From: Pontibacillus yanchengensis Y32
GTDB lineage: Bacteria > Bacillota > Bacilli > Bacillales > BH030062
Assembly: GCF_000770635.1 (NCBI RefSeq)
Contig: NZ_AVBF01000038.1
Location: 1-39,690, forward strand
Length of the DNA: 39,690 nucleotides
Direction of reading: 5' to 3'
Position 1 is the stretch's first letter, and every line of letters starts with the position of its first letter. Of the stretch, positions 21,764 through 31,409 are shown one piece after another. The position numbers were made by a program, and so were the translations under genes. The notes beneath the pieces were generated by a model, which saw nothing but the letters and a program-made list of their open reading frames with translations, did no database searches and was not told where the DNA came from.

Positions 21764-23629
21764 TTACTTAATCGTAAATGGCATGGTGATTCCTTTTGTC
21801 ATTTCCACTCCTTGATTACTCTTTAATGGTTCAATCACTAATTGATATTCTCCACTATCGTAACCTGTTTTAGGAGCCATTATTGATATTTCTTCATTCG
21901 TACTATCATAATCTAGTGAAACACTAACTTTATTACCGTCATCATCAATTACATATACAAAGCTATCTGTAAGGTTTGATGATTCCATTGCTGTATTAAA
22001 CTGTACGGTCCAGTCCTTATTTGAATTGAATGATGTATCTGGTGAATCCCATTGACTGTAATTCGCATATTCAGGGGCAGGGCTGCCATCACCGTTTTTG
22101 GTTACTTCCCCTTCTTCTAATTCAGTAACTTGTAACGAACTATCATAATCATAGCGAAGGTCGCTGTTCTCTTCAATCGTAACGGTGTACATCTTCGTTT
22201 CTTCAAAATGTGGACTTTGAATGTTCATCGTATAGGTTCCAGGAGTCAATTGGCGATACGTCGTTTGTTCGCGACCTTCTTTACGAAGATAACGATTACC
22301 ATCCTTTTTCAGAGTAATCTCCGCATTAGGGTCAGTACCTGAAGCCCACTCTACTGTAAGGAAATTCGTTTCATTGTGATTTTCTAAATACACTCGCTGG
22401 ATATCAACAGTAGTTGCTGTTGTAAACGTCCAAGTTCTAGAGACATCCTTGTTTTCACCCGATTGAGGTTCAATATAAGCGTTCACATTAACGGTGTACT
22501 GTTCACCCGGGATCAACACCTTCTTCGGAATTAAGAAGACGTGATGCTTTCCATGGTCCTCTTCTTCAGGAGTAATGGAATACGTGGAAATCTCTTCTCC
22601 TGAACTGTTTGTTAACGTAGCATTTTCTACAACTAATTTATCATTCATTGGTCCATAATACGCGTAGGAGATAGGGTAGCCTGTCCAAATTTTGTTTTTA
22701 TCATAGTTTCGTAGTGGATTAGGAGATTCATAGGCAAACCAAGAAACCTTAGAGTTTTGCTGTTGGTGATATGGGTATAAAACGACCCGATCATCCTCTT
22801 TCATTTTTCCTCCGAAATTCACAACAAAATCACCATCTTCATTGTAGCCTGTTCCCGCTTCTTCGAAGAATGGATTCATTAAGCTCAAGCGATGATAAGG
22901 AGCGTCAAATAGATGATCTACAGCTGTTTTTCCGCCAGGCTCCTCGTATGTAATCCCTTCGCCTACATACCAATTCTCATAACCAAAATAAGATGTTCTT
23001 TGCTGCGGGGAAACTCCCGTAAACAAATCTTCATTTTCACTATTCTCTTTATGTCCAGTATTTTCGTATTTCAACATGTAATTGGAATGGGCCTGGGCTG
23101 TCTCTTGTAGTGTGGCATTGCTAGTTAAGGTTGGAAGTGCTAGATTCTCACGATACTCATTAATGCGATTTAGCGCCTCAGATTCCACTTCTTCTAGCAA
23201 ATCTGTATCTTTTCCTTCAAGGGGTTTCTTCTTATTATCGTCTACTGTAAAATCCCATGATTGTTCTAATTGTTTAAGTCCATTTGCTTTCACAATAACT
23301 TTCACCGTATTCGTACCTGATAATTCAGAAGCTTGATAGGTTAAGAGTCCTGTATCCTCACTATAATCTGCATCAACCTCTTTGCCATTTAGGAACATAG
23401 ATATGTTGTAGTTCACATTATAGGAAGATAATTTAACAAAATAGCTTATAAAAGGAGATTCTTTCGCCACCTTCCCAGATGGATTTCCTTCTTTACCGTA
23501 ATTTATCGTTGCTTCTACCATATTCTGATCGGGCGATTTGCTTGTCTCTTCTGCTTCTACTACTTGGCTCAACGGCAATACTGCGCTTATTACCAAGGCA
23601 ATTGTAAAACACTTTAGCAGGTTTTTCAT
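21764..23629 (-). CDS. Secreted CAP (SCP/PR1) domain protein with Ig-like C-terminal region
   Basis: This 621-residue exported protein has a Sec signal peptide at 1-26 (cleaved near VEA-EE). Residues about 35-130 are a beta-rich region like a bacterial Ig domain. Residues about 145-275 are a CAP domain (ALNRINEYRENLALPTL, QETAQAHSNYML, FDAPYHRLSLMNP, GTGYN), which is how bacterial YkwD-type proteins look. After about 290 come further beta domains, including a C-terminal SbsA/Big_5-like domain (WTVQFNTAMESSNLTDSFVYV). No LPxTG or S-layer motif is seen, so it is probably released. The molecular role is unknown. GAGGTGG precedes the ATG. Confidence 0.85.
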   Translation of the reverse strand: MKNLLKCFTIALVISAVLPLSQVVEAEETSKSPDQNMVEATINYGKEGNPSGKVAKESPFISYFVKLSSYNVNYNISMFLNGKEVDADYSEDTGLLTYQASELSGTNTVKVIVKANGLKQLEQSWDFTVDDNKKKPLEGKDTDLLEEVESEALNRINEYRENLALPTLTSNATLQETAQAHSNYMLKYENTGHKENSENEDLFTGVSPQQRTSYFGYENWYVGEGITYEEPGGKTAVDHLFDAPYHRLSLMNPFFEEAGTGYNEDGDFVVNFGGKMKEDDRVVLYPYHQQQNSKVSWFAYESPNPLRNYDKNKIWTGYPISYAYYGPMNDKLVVENATLTNSSGEEISTYSITPEEEDHGKHHVFLIPKKVLIPGEQYTVNVNAYIEPQSGENKDVSRTWTFTTATTVDIQRVYLENHNETNFLTVEWASGTDPNAEITLKKDGNRYLRKEGREQTTYRQLTPGTYTMNIQSPHFEETKMYTVTIEENSDLRYDYDSSLQVTELEEGEVTKNGDGSPAPEYANYSQWDSPDTSFNSNKDWTVQFNTAMESSNLTDSFVYVIDDDGNKVSVSLDYDSTNEEISIMAPKTGYDSGEYQLVIEPLKSNQGVEMTKGITMPFTIK

Positions 23630-23780
23630 CTTGCCACCTCTCTCCTAGATATTTCATGGTTGCTATTCAAACGTAAAATGAACCATTTAAGAAGTCAATA
23701 CTCTATTTCCCTATTACTTGAATCTATAAGCATTTTTTCGGATAATAAACACAATTCTTAACAAAAGGGAGTAGATGGAT

Positions 23781-24626
23781 GTGTCATTAGAACCTAGCTT
23801 CATAGAAGATGCAACCTTACTGATATTCGACTTAGATGGTACATTATACGAAGATACAAATCATTTCGATCTATTTGCAGATAAATTAAAAAAGAAACTT
23901 CCGGAGGATTCACAAATACAGTTTTCAGAGGACTATGCTCGTGTGAAATCAGGAAATCACCCACTTGCAATCGGAAAAGTATATGATGCGAAAGAGGATG
24001 TTTTTTGGACTTGGGACCCATTTACTGAGCAACTATCCACCCCAGAAACGTGGGAAGGATCACTCCATAATGAGTACGGAAACACGACGAAGACGTTCCC
24101 TGTATCAAGTTTTGATTTCAAACGTTGGATTGCCATAGGAGACGGCTGGTGGCCCCCTTATGTGTTAGCACTTCATTACGGCATTGATATAGTCGATTGT
24201 CACCGTGCATACGATGAAACAAAAGTAGATATGGCAGCTGAAGCAGGCTGGTTAACTCAAACGCCAGGGCTTGTCTCTTTTTTGCAACAATTAAAAGAAG
24301 AAAAAACGTTGGTACTTATGACAAATAGTGATGAAACCGATACCCATCGTCTTCTCAAGCACCTGGGACTTGAGAATTTGTTTGATAGCTTCATTACTTC
24401 TGCTAAAAAACCCATACAAACAAGGCAACATTTTGAGGAGTTATTACAGGCTTATAACGTACAAGCAGAGCAGGCACTATCCATTGGAGATAACTTTATG
24501 AACGAAATTGCACCAGCTCTACAACAAGGGATGAAGAGTATTTGGCTCACTCCAGACCAACCTCCATTAACCCATGAACATTTATGGCCTGTTGGTTCCC
24601 TTACTGAAATCATGAAAGAACGGTAA
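23781..24626 (+). CDS. HAD superfamily hydrolase
   Basis: This HAD-type hydrolase of about 281 residues has motif I DLDGTLYED, motif II TNSDET, motif III Lys in SAKKPIQT, and motif IV SIGDNFMNE. The order and spacing fit phosphatases of the HAD IA branch, with a large inserted cap between motifs I and II (about residues 30-150) containing WIAIGDGWWPPYVLALHYG. The substrate cannot be read. GGGAG lies 9 bases before GTG 23781; an ATG at 23775 would leave only 3 bases of spacing. It is monocistronic, with repeat DNA following. Confidence 0.85.
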   Translation: MSLEPSFIEDATLLIFDLDGTLYEDTNHFDLFADKLKKKLPEDSQIQFSEDYARVKSGNHPLAIGKVYDAKEDVFWTWDPFTEQLSTPETWEGSLHNEYGNTTKTFPVSSFDFKRWIAIGDGWWPPYVLALHYGIDIVDCHRAYDETKVDMAAEAGWLTQTPGLVSFLQQLKEEKTLVLMTNSDETDTHRLLKHLGLENLFDSFITSAKKPIQTRQHFEELLQAYNVQAEQALSIGDNFMNEIAPALQQGMKSIWLTPDQPPLTHEHLWPVGSLTEIMKER

Positions 24627-24722
24627 TAACTATTATGTACAAATGAAGACAAGAGCAGTGCTTTCTAGCTATATAGGAAATTATAAAATTCAATGCTTGT
24701 GTATAACTAAAAAAGTGAAGTG

Positions 24723-24871
24723 GCCACGTCCAGCTCCAGCGCCCAGCGACTAGTATGCTTCCCTCGCCTCCGTACGATAAGTTAACATCGAATCACTACG
24801 TTCTTCGTGTTGCCTTTATCTCCTACGGCTCAGTCCAGCATATACGTCGCTAGCAGGGCGCTTGCGCTTTT
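24723..24871 (-). repeat. GCGCAAGCGCC...GGCGCTGGAGCTGGAC element, inverted full copy
   Basis: On the minus strand it begins AAAAGCGCAAGCGCC and ends GGCGCTGGAGCTGGAC plus GTGGC. The core is closely like 36202-36411 (GAGATAAAGGCAACACGAAG, GATTCGATGTTAACTTATCG). It lies between the convergent HAD and GNAT genes. Confidence 0.82.
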
Positions 24872-24894
24872 GTTCCTATCGCACTGCTTGATGT

Positions 24895-25353
24895 CTAATT
24901 TCGAAACAACGGATAACGTGCCACTTCTTCCCCTTCGATTACATCCCCAGTAGTCTCAAAACCTAGTTGTTGATAGAAAGCTTTGCCTCTGTCATTTTCC
25001 GGTGCATAACTAATGGTGACATGTTGCTTGTTTAACCTTCTTGCCCAATCCTTCACATCATCCATCACGCATTGAAAGGATTCTCTACCAAGCCCACGGT
25101 CCTGATAGTTTTCATCAATCATAAATCGATAAATCCATAATCCACCCTCATCCTCATCTAAGCCATACATAGCGAAGCCAATCATCTCTTTTCCATAATA
25201 AATGGCACGCATTCTCATATGGTCAAAAAACTGATACTCAGCAATGGAAAATAAATTGGAAGCGATAAAAGGTTTCTGGTCTTCCTTTACATTTAATTTC
25301 ACACACTTAAGCCAATTGCTTTTCGTTACAGGTACTAACTTAATACTAGTCAT
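24895..25353 (-). CDS. GNAT acetyltransferase, spermidine/diamine N-acetyltransferase-like
   Basis: This 152-residue GNAT protein has the acetyl-CoA loop DRGLGRES (motif A, Q/R-x-x-G-x-G/A) after FMIDENYQ, and the C-terminal NDRGKAFYQQLGFE. The segment GFAMYGLDEDEGGLWIYRFMIDENYQ and the length of 152 residues resemble BltD/PaiA-like polyamine acetyltransferases of B. subtilis. It would acetylate a diamine, polyamine or similar amine in the cytosol. A GGGAG lies ahead of the ATG. It is a single gene between repeat blocks. Confidence 0.82.
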   Translation of the reverse strand: MTSIKLVPVTKSNWLKCVKLNVKEDQKPFIASNLFSIAEYQFFDHMRMRAIYYGKEMIGFAMYGLDEDEGGLWIYRFMIDENYQDRGLGRESFQCVMDDVKDWARRLNKQHVTISYAPENDRGKAFYQQLGFETTGDVIEGEEVARYPLFRN

Positions 25354-25857
25354 AGATTTTTCTCCCTTTTCATCAGGCTTCTACATTAATATATTCTGAA
25401 TACCTATTCGTTTTTCCTGTTTAAAGCTCGAAATCTCTACCTTAAAAATTGGCTGTGTTAAAGTTTGTTTCTGATACAATAATGAAATAGATTTATGAGG
25501 AATGAATTATGACACAAAATGATGCTATGCGGACATATAGTCTCTTATTCTTCGATTTGAAGGCTATTTTGCATTCGTAACGGACATTCAGTACGCTATT
25601 TAGCCAAAATCACCATAATATAGTGTGTTTTTTCATAAATAAGGTATCATATGTCCGTTAGCTCCTCCAAAAGAGGGTTATTACAGTAAATAAGAGAATA
25701 GATGTCCGTTAGAAGATGCCCAATGTATTGCTTTAACGCTGTAACGTGGCGGGGGTCTGGCACCCACGTGGCGTTTTACAAAAGCATTGAATGTAATAAA
25801 AGCACAAGGCACTCCGGAAGAGTAACTAATAAGAACTACATTGTTTAACATATTAAT
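25354..25857. other. Repeat-filled intergenic region
   Basis: About 0.5 kb without a gene. It holds GGCTGTGTTAAAGTTTG (25449-25465), also found at 39561 and inverted at the window start; the second 201-bp nested inverted repeat (25511-25711); a GGGGGTCTGGCACC fragment near 25757 matching the hairpin arms at 6530-6581; and about 90 unassigned bases before the siderophore operon terminator. Confidence 0.65.
25511..25711. repeat. 201-bp nested inverted repeat, copy B
   Basis: It matches 3365-3566. CGGACAT is at 25530 and 25581 and ATGTCCG at 25651 and 25702, so the spacings are again 51, 70 and 51, symmetric about 25619. Substitutions between copies are scattered, but these four motifs and their spacing are kept. 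Confidence 0.85.
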
Positions 25858-25887
25858 AAAGGCTGCCGAGTATGACTCGGCAGCCTT
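25858..25887 (-). terminator. Terminator of the siderophore operon
   Basis: GGCTGCCGAGT, loop ATG, ACTCGGCAGCC make a perfect 11-bp GC-rich stem. The minus-strand tail is TTTATTAAT. It follows the last siderophore gene by five bases. Confidence 0.9.
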
Positions 25888-25892
25888 GTGAT

Positions 25893-27713
25893 TTATAGCG
25901 TTACATTTTTCGTAGCTACCACATGAAGTGGGTTGGTTACTTTTCCATATTCTGAAGCATGGGGGCGATCATCGCCGTCTTCATATCCATAATCCAACAT
26001 CCGGTTACGGTTTAAACATAGCTTTGTAAAGGTTGGTCTTAGTAAGTCGAATAGCTCAAAGCGATCTTGAAGATGAGGGAATTGATGCTGATACGCAAGA
26101 ATGGTCTCTCGTACCATTTCCCAGAAACGATGTTCACTCAAGTCTGACTTTCGATCAAGTATATCTGCCAAATAACGATGGTGGCATACGAATAATCCAG
26201 TAAAGATGAATTGACAAAGCCCTTCTGGTGGCTCACTTCTTAATACTTTCTTCATTTCGCCTGATAGTTCGTCTAACGCATCAATCGGTTGATCACTTAC
26301 ATTCACATCATCAACGAAATCTTTTACACCGAGACGATGTGGTTTGTGATCCTTCATGATGATTACGGTATTCTGTCCATGTGGCGAGAATACGGTGCCA
26401 TATTCATAAAGGAAATGAAGCAATGGGGGCAGTATAACTTGAAACAGCTGTTGAATCCATTGTTCAGTCGTTAACCCAGAACGCTCTATGAGCTCCTGAA
26501 CATATGGTTTCCCATGTTGATCTTCATATAGTAAAGCTGCTAATGTAATAGCCTCCTCCCCTTCATCAAGGTAAGGGAAAATACTTTCCCTCCATATGAC
26601 ACCAAGCATCTCCAAGAATTGATAAGGCGCACCTGCTAGATTCGCATAGTCAGGATGGTCGACATTAATGCTAGCTACTTCTCCGGGTAATACAACCCGG
26701 CATTGGTCCCGTAAGAACGAGTCCTGGTCGCGAATACCTTGAATGAACTGCGTTATTTCAGGTGCTAACACCGTCCTCTCACCAGGCAACCCTCGGTAAA
26801 CTAGTGTATTTAGAATACTCATAGGTACTTTCACGTGATGCTTGTCTTGATAATCTTGATTGACGAATGTACGAATCGATTGCTGAGGAAGATAAGCATC
26901 ATCTCCAATACCTAAGTAGACAATGTTCTTAAAGGCTAGTTCTTCTGCATAGAAGGGGATGAGCACTTCCTCCCATTGCCAGCTATGTACAGGAATGAAG
27001 AAGTAATCGGATATGGTTAATCCACGTTCCACTAATACTTTCTCAAATACTTTATAAGAATCTGGTCTTAGTTCCTGTTTAACAAATTCATGATGGTCAA
27101 TCCCCGGTACAGCGTGGAATGTTGCTATATCTTTATGAACGGCAATCCAGTACAACTGCGCCATTTGCTTTTGCTCAGGGGCATATTCCATATAATCCCG
27201 ATAGGAAAATCCAATTCGACCTTTATTGTAGGTGATCCAAGGATGTCCTTCCATCTCAGCCTCCATCTCAGAATAGCTCATTCCTATTAAGTCACTAGCT
27301 GTTTTATATTCTTTTTTCTCAAGAATATGAACATCCGCTAATAAGGTGTGTTTGTATTCTTTTATTAAGTAAGCCGTAGTAGATGGTTGTAGCCCTATAG
27401 GTTGTTGGATATCACGTAAGAACTGAATAGCGTCCTCTGCTTGCTCCCATTTCTCACCATTCCATCGTTCTACTGAGTTTGGATCCACATACAGACTATC
27501 CATCAGTCGGCTAATACCAGAAAATCGATACAACGTGATTTCATTAAGAATAAGCTTCCAATACCCCTCCCTTGTTGTAGGTTCTATCGGATGGATCATA
27601 TCTTCATACGTAAATTCAGAAATCATCTTGGCTAACAGATTACGATTCGCTTTGTTCCAGCGTTCTGCTGTCATGATTTGATCGACGTGTGTTGATAGAA
27701 TATCATTATTCAT
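25893..27713 (-). CDS. IucC/RhbF-like NIS siderophore synthetase
   Basis: This NRPS-independent siderophore synthetase has 606 residues. Visible family motifs are GHPWITYNKGRIGFS, VPVHSWQW, SIRTFVN (ATP site), KVPMSILNTLVYRGLP, FSPHGQN and the catalytic-core VKDFVDDVN. By position F in an A-F operon and by its motif set it fits the RhbF/IucC type, which adds the second hydroxamate arm to citryl-mono-amide. The ATG at 27713 has AGGGAGAGG 5 bases ahead; the frame start at 27731 does not. It is the last gene of the operon. The family also contains FerrA/AsbA-like enzymes, so the substrate is inferred from neighbours. Confidence 0.92.
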   Translation of the reverse strand: MNNDILSTHVDQIMTAERWNKANRNLLAKMISEFTYEDMIHPIEPTTREGYWKLILNEITLYRFSGISRLMDSLYVDPNSVERWNGEKWEQAEDAIQFLRDIQQPIGLQPSTTAYLIKEYKHTLLADVHILEKKEYKTASDLIGMSYSEMEAEMEGHPWITYNKGRIGFSYRDYMEYAPEQKQMAQLYWIAVHKDIATFHAVPGIDHHEFVKQELRPDSYKVFEKVLVERGLTISDYFFIPVHSWQWEEVLIPFYAEELAFKNIVYLGIGDDAYLPQQSIRTFVNQDYQDKHHVKVPMSILNTLVYRGLPGERTVLAPEITQFIQGIRDQDSFLRDQCRVVLPGEVASINVDHPDYANLAGAPYQFLEMLGVIWRESIFPYLDEGEEAITLAALLYEDQHGKPYVQELIERSGLTTEQWIQQLFQVILPPLLHFLYEYGTVFSPHGQNTVIIMKDHKPHRLGVKDFVDDVNVSDQPIDALDELSGEMKKVLRSEPPEGLCQFIFTGLFVCHHRYLADILDRKSDLSEHRFWEMVRETILAYQHQFPHLQDRFELFDLLRPTFTKLCLNRNRMLDYGYEDGDDRPHASEYGKVTNPLHVVATKNVTL

Positions 27714-27727
27714 TACTACCTCTCCCT

Positions 27728-29041
27728 TCACACTTGAACAGACGGCTTTGGCGTAGCATCTACACCAAAATCCTGAAATATATTTTTAGAACGAATGGTG
27801 TACACTACTTTTCCAGCTATCTGATTAATAATCGTCGCATTCCGGTAAGCTCCCAACCCTAGATCAGGCGCGCCTACCCCATGGGTATGCATTTCACCAT
27901 TTTGTATATATAGCTTACCTGAGCGTTCAGATGTTAACGCAATATCATAATACTCATTGACTACAGGCCTTCCAAACGGATCAAATTGTAGATCCTTCTC
28001 CACACCTTTAAATGCGCCTAGATACGGATTTTCATAGCCTGTAGCAGCTACAACATAATCGGAATCCGCCGTAAAGGTGCGTTCTTGCTCCCATTGATAG
28101 CATTCAAGTGTAAGATGTCCGTTTTGTAGATGAATATCTTTTACAGAGGTCTTAGATAACATCTGCACATCCAGTTCAGCATTGCCAATCGAGCGTTCGT
28201 ACAACACTTGATAGATATCAGCTATCGTATCTGCACTAATCCCTTTATATAGAAGGTCTTGCTGGGCCAATAAGTCATCCTTCGTGGACTGAGGTAATTG
28301 ATAAAAGTAGCTTGTATAGTCGGGTGAAAAGTGTTCTAAACCAAGCTTCGAATATTCCATTGGGAAGAAACCTTTTGATCTTGTGTACCAATTCAGTCTA
28401 TAAGGATAGTTCGATTGCTCCTGCAATAAATCTAGAAAAACTTCCGCAGCACTTTGGCCGGAGCCAACAATGGTAATGGAAGAAGCATTCAGCATGTCGT
28501 TTTTTTTGTAAGCATATTCTGCTGAATGAAGTACTTCGTTTGTAGAGGTAGCTGTCCATTCAGGCATGGTCGGCTGTGTTCCCATTCCAAATACAACATG
28601 TCGAGCATAATAATAGGTTATCGTATCATCATAAAATGCCTTAATTACATATTGGTTGCTGACTTCATCCCAATACACATCTGTAACTGTACGATTAAAT
28701 GAACAGGATTTTAGTTGACGGGCAACCCATTGGCAATAGTCGTTGTATTCCCTTCTTGGTATATGGAAGGATTCTAAAAAATAGAATTGATACAACCTTC
28801 CAATGTCATGTAAATACTCCAAGAAACTAAACCGGCTTTTCGGATTTGCCATTGTTACTAAGTCTGCTAGGAATGGAACCTGTAACGTCGTCCCCTCAAG
28901 CAACAATCCTGGATGCCATTGAAAGGAAGGTTTTCTCTCCAGAAATAAGGCATCCACTTCATCTACGTCCTCGAGTAGAGCGGCCATCCCTAGATTGAAA
29001 GGACCAAGCCCAATACCGACTACATCATACGTTTGTGTCAT
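27728..29041 (-). CDS. RhbE-like N-hydroxylating FAD monooxygenase
   Basis: This 437-residue flavoprotein is of the lysine/ornithine N-monooxygenase family. The FAD-binding GIGLGPFNLGMAALL begins near residue 8; the NADPH-binding GSGQSAAEVFLDLL is near residue 200; VAATGYENP is the typical late motif. It would N-hydroxylate a diamine, here probably 1,3-diaminopropane as made by the upstream decarboxylase. The ATG at 29041 has GGGAGGG ahead of it and overlaps the acetyltransferase gene by 17 bases. All neighbours in the same direction are siderophore genes. Confidence 0.93.
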   Translation of the reverse strand: MTQTYDVVGIGLGPFNLGMAALLEDVDEVDALFLERKPSFQWHPGLLLEGTTLQVPFLADLVTMANPKSRFSFLEYLHDIGRLYQFYFLESFHIPRREYNDYCQWVARQLKSCSFNRTVTDVYWDEVSNQYVIKAFYDDTITYYYARHVVFGMGTQPTMPEWTATSTNEVLHSAEYAYKKNDMLNASSITIVGSGQSAAEVFLDLLQEQSNYPYRLNWYTRSKGFFPMEYSKLGLEHFSPDYTSYFYQLPQSTKDDLLAQQDLLYKGISADTIADIYQVLYERSIGNAELDVQMLSKTSVKDIHLQNGHLTLECYQWEQERTFTADSDYVVAATGYENPYLGAFKGVEKDLQFDPFGRPVVNEYYDIALTSERSGKLYIQNGEMHTHGVGAPDLGLGAYRNATIINQIAGKVVYTIRSKNIFQDFGVDATPKPSVQV

Positions 29042-29609
29042 GGAGTGAGCCCTCCCATCGTCTCTGAAATTCCTCACGCTTACATATCATTAATTGTGCC
29101 TCTTTATCAGGTAATGACAGTCGCTCAACAGATTCAAACCCACATTTCGAAAAGATATGAATCATCTTTTCGTTACGAGCATCTGGTTCTGTAACGACCC
29201 GGTTCGTCTGTGGGGTTAATAAAAGATACTCCACGATCGTTCTAAGCATTGGCAGGGCATATCCCTTTCCAAGGTATTCAGGCTTGCCTATTAGAAGGTG
29301 AACACCCTGATCTGATGGGTGTGATTCATAATAGTTACCAAGACTATCCTCTTCAGCCCAGTACGTTTCCCAATAACTCATCGGCACATCATCAATCTCA
29401 CCAATCCATAACGTTTGATGCGTATCCGCCAGTAATGTAGCTAGGTGTGCTTTATATTCGGGAAGACTCATGTTTTGTTGCCAATACGGAATGACGTGTT
29501 CTTCGTTGTGCCAGCTATGGAGACGTTCTACATCTCTTTCAAACTCTACGGGACGAAAGGAAATGAATCTATTTAACGTTGGATCAAAAACTTGTGGACG
29601 CTGATTCAC
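29025..29609 (-). CDS. RhbD/IucB-like hydroxamate acetyltransferase
   Basis: This 194-residue acyltransferase of the IucB/RhbD GNAT group contains ISFRPVEFERDVERLHSW, HLLIGKPEYLGKGYALPM, EPDARNEKMIHIFSKCGFE, and the closing QLMICKREEF. It would acetylate the hydroxylamine to form the hydroxamate. It starts at GTG 29609 with GGGAGG 8-9 bases ahead and overlaps the synthetase stop by 26 bases. A second, related enzyme lies at 35265-35933; this one is in the position D expected of the pathway. Confidence 0.9.
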   Translation of the reverse strand: MNQRPQVFDPTLNRFISFRPVEFERDVERLHSWHNEEHVIPYWQQNMSLPEYKAHLATLLADTHQTLWIGEIDDVPMSYWETYWAEEDSLGNYYESHPSDQGVHLLIGKPEYLGKGYALPMLRTIVEYLLLTPQTNRVVTEPDARNEKMIHIFSKCGFESVERLSLPDKEAQLMICKREEFQRRWEGSLHDTNV

Positions 29610-31407
29610 TTAGGACTCCTCCCTTCTCATACAAAGGATTACGGATAGCAACATAAACCGATTGCGTTTCCATCGCTCCGACTAATTCATCCATGTCATG
29701 GAATCTTGTCAGAAGATTCGCTTTAGATGGTAACGACGGCTTGTGCAATAAGCTGTCTATTAACTGAGACGGGTGATTCTCTGGAACTCTAATCGAAGCA
29801 AGATACTCCCTCACAATAGATAGTAGTTTTGCTTCATCTATTAACCTACTTGTGCCAAAGGCGTTAATGAGTCCAAACAAATGGTTGATAAAGAAATAGT
29901 AGCGTAGACGCTCATCGCCCACATCATCCGCACATACGGTGTCGCTCTTTTCATTAAAGGACGGAATGAGTCGTTCCAGATTCTGTTGCTGAGACTTCAC
30001 AAAATAGTATCCTTGATTATCTCGGTAATAAAAGGCTTCTGGGTAGCCACCCTTTAACCGAATGACACTATTTTGTTGATGGGCTTCCGGAGCAATGCCC
30101 TTTTGGATATACAGCCACATGATAGGTGTTAATGTTCGATCTAAATAACGACGGAACCATCTTTCACTTACTTCTTCTGTACTTGCCTCTTCCCTGGACG
30201 CGATTCCTTGTATGATGGAGGCGAGCCTAGATCCTTTCCCTCCAATTGTGTCCTGACAAAGTGCTACAACAGGGGTTACATGATTGGCCTCTTCCTTCAT
30301 AAATGGGTTGTCGCGAAGGATGACTTCAAATCCCGTTTCCTTCATGCCTTCTAGTTGTATAGTAATGAAAGCAGGATCAGTGATGATGGAGAAGTCAGGG
30401 TACCGTTCACGGAGTTCGTCTCCGATTTCACTATCCATAATCTTCTTTACCTCTACACCGCGTTCAAGCTCTTTCCACAAATTCGCGCGAACAGAATTTG
30501 TCACCTTAATATTTAAAGAGAACTTGAACATATAAGGAACCTCAGGATGGTACACCGTTCTGATTGATGTAGTTGGATAAAATGTTCTGCCCATTGTACC
30601 TAAATCTTCAATGGTCCCACTTTTGATAAGCGCTGCAATCTGCGAGTTACCTTTTATAAAATGGGCTTGCCAAGGATGGAGGGCAATCAACGCATAATCG
30701 TCATCTTGCGCATACTTTCGTTTGATGTCCTCACTAATATCTGGATCGTTTTGAACGAGTTGCTTCATGATAGCTACAGTAGATTGTTCAAGAGCCGATC
30801 CTTGATATACATACTCTTTAGGAGCTCGAAAGTAATGAAGCGGAAAGCTCCCTTTTAACTCTGGTGAGTACACCTTCATTTCATTTTCAGAAAAGCCCTG
30901 CCTACTCTTGGGTGTCGGGTGTAGAAGGTGACCAAAAATAAGCGATTGCTCCGCTTCTATAAATGTAAAATCCTGATGCTGCAGCTGTTCCTGATCCTCC
31001 CAACGCGCCTCTATAAATTGCTCCATCGCTTGCTCACTTTGGATAACGCGTAATAACAACTCATCCATTCGGTAGGATGCATTAGGATATAAAAGAGATA
31101 ACTCTTTCGTCGTTACGTGTACGAGCGAAACATAATCAAGCTCGATCGGTTCGGGATGGTCTATCGTAAAATAAACTGCTACATTTCCGAACAAATGCCT
31201 GCCCGTTTCCGACCAGTAATCTAAAGCAACATATAAATGGATGCGTTGCTTATCCAGATAACAATGCATCCATTTTTCACTGTCTTTTTCCTCGCAAAAT
31301 GAGGGAGAGTCACTTGCCATTTTCACATCGCCTCGTCCGGTTTCTCTTAGAAAACAATTCAAGAAACTTTGAAATGTGGCATGTTCAGCCAACTGTTTTG
31401 CGTTCAT
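29584..31407 (-). CDS. IucA/RhbC-like NIS siderophore synthetase
   Basis: This NIS synthetase of 607 residues includes FGHLLHPTPKSRQGF, IALHPWQAHFI, TSIRTVYHPE, KFSLNIKVTNSVRANLW, and EAHQQNSVIRLKGG. The GH-x-x-HP-x-x-KSR-x-G motif is that of the IucA/RhbC side. It would join citrate to the first N-acetyl-N-hydroxy-diaminopropane. GGAGG precedes the ATG, and only two bases separate it from the decarboxylase stop. It overlaps the acetyltransferase at its end, so the block is translationally coupled. Confidence 0.92.
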   Translation of the reverse strand: MNAKQLAEHATFQSFLNCFLRETGRGDVKMASDSPSFCEEKDSEKWMHCYLDKQRIHLYVALDYWSETGRHLFGNVAVYFTIDHPEPIELDYVSLVHVTTKELSLLYPNASYRMDELLLRVIQSEQAMEQFIEARWEDQEQLQHQDFTFIEAEQSLIFGHLLHPTPKSRQGFSENEMKVYSPELKGSFPLHYFRAPKEYVYQGSALEQSTVAIMKQLVQNDPDISEDIKRKYAQDDDYALIALHPWQAHFIKGNSQIAALIKSGTIEDLGTMGRTFYPTTSIRTVYHPEVPYMFKFSLNIKVTNSVRANLWKELERGVEVKKIMDSEIGDELRERYPDFSIITDPAFITIQLEGMKETGFEVILRDNPFMKEEANHVTPVVALCQDTIGGKGSRLASIIQGIASREEASTEEVSERWFRRYLDRTLTPIMWLYIQKGIAPEAHQQNSVIRLKGGYPEAFYYRDNQGYYFVKSQQQNLERLIPSFNEKSDTVCADDVGDERLRYYFFINHLFGLINAFGTSRLIDEAKLLSIVREYLASIRVPENHPSQLIDSLLHKPSLPSKANLLTRFHDMDELVGAMETQSVYVAIRNPLYEKGGVLSESASTSF

Positions 31408-31409
31408 TA

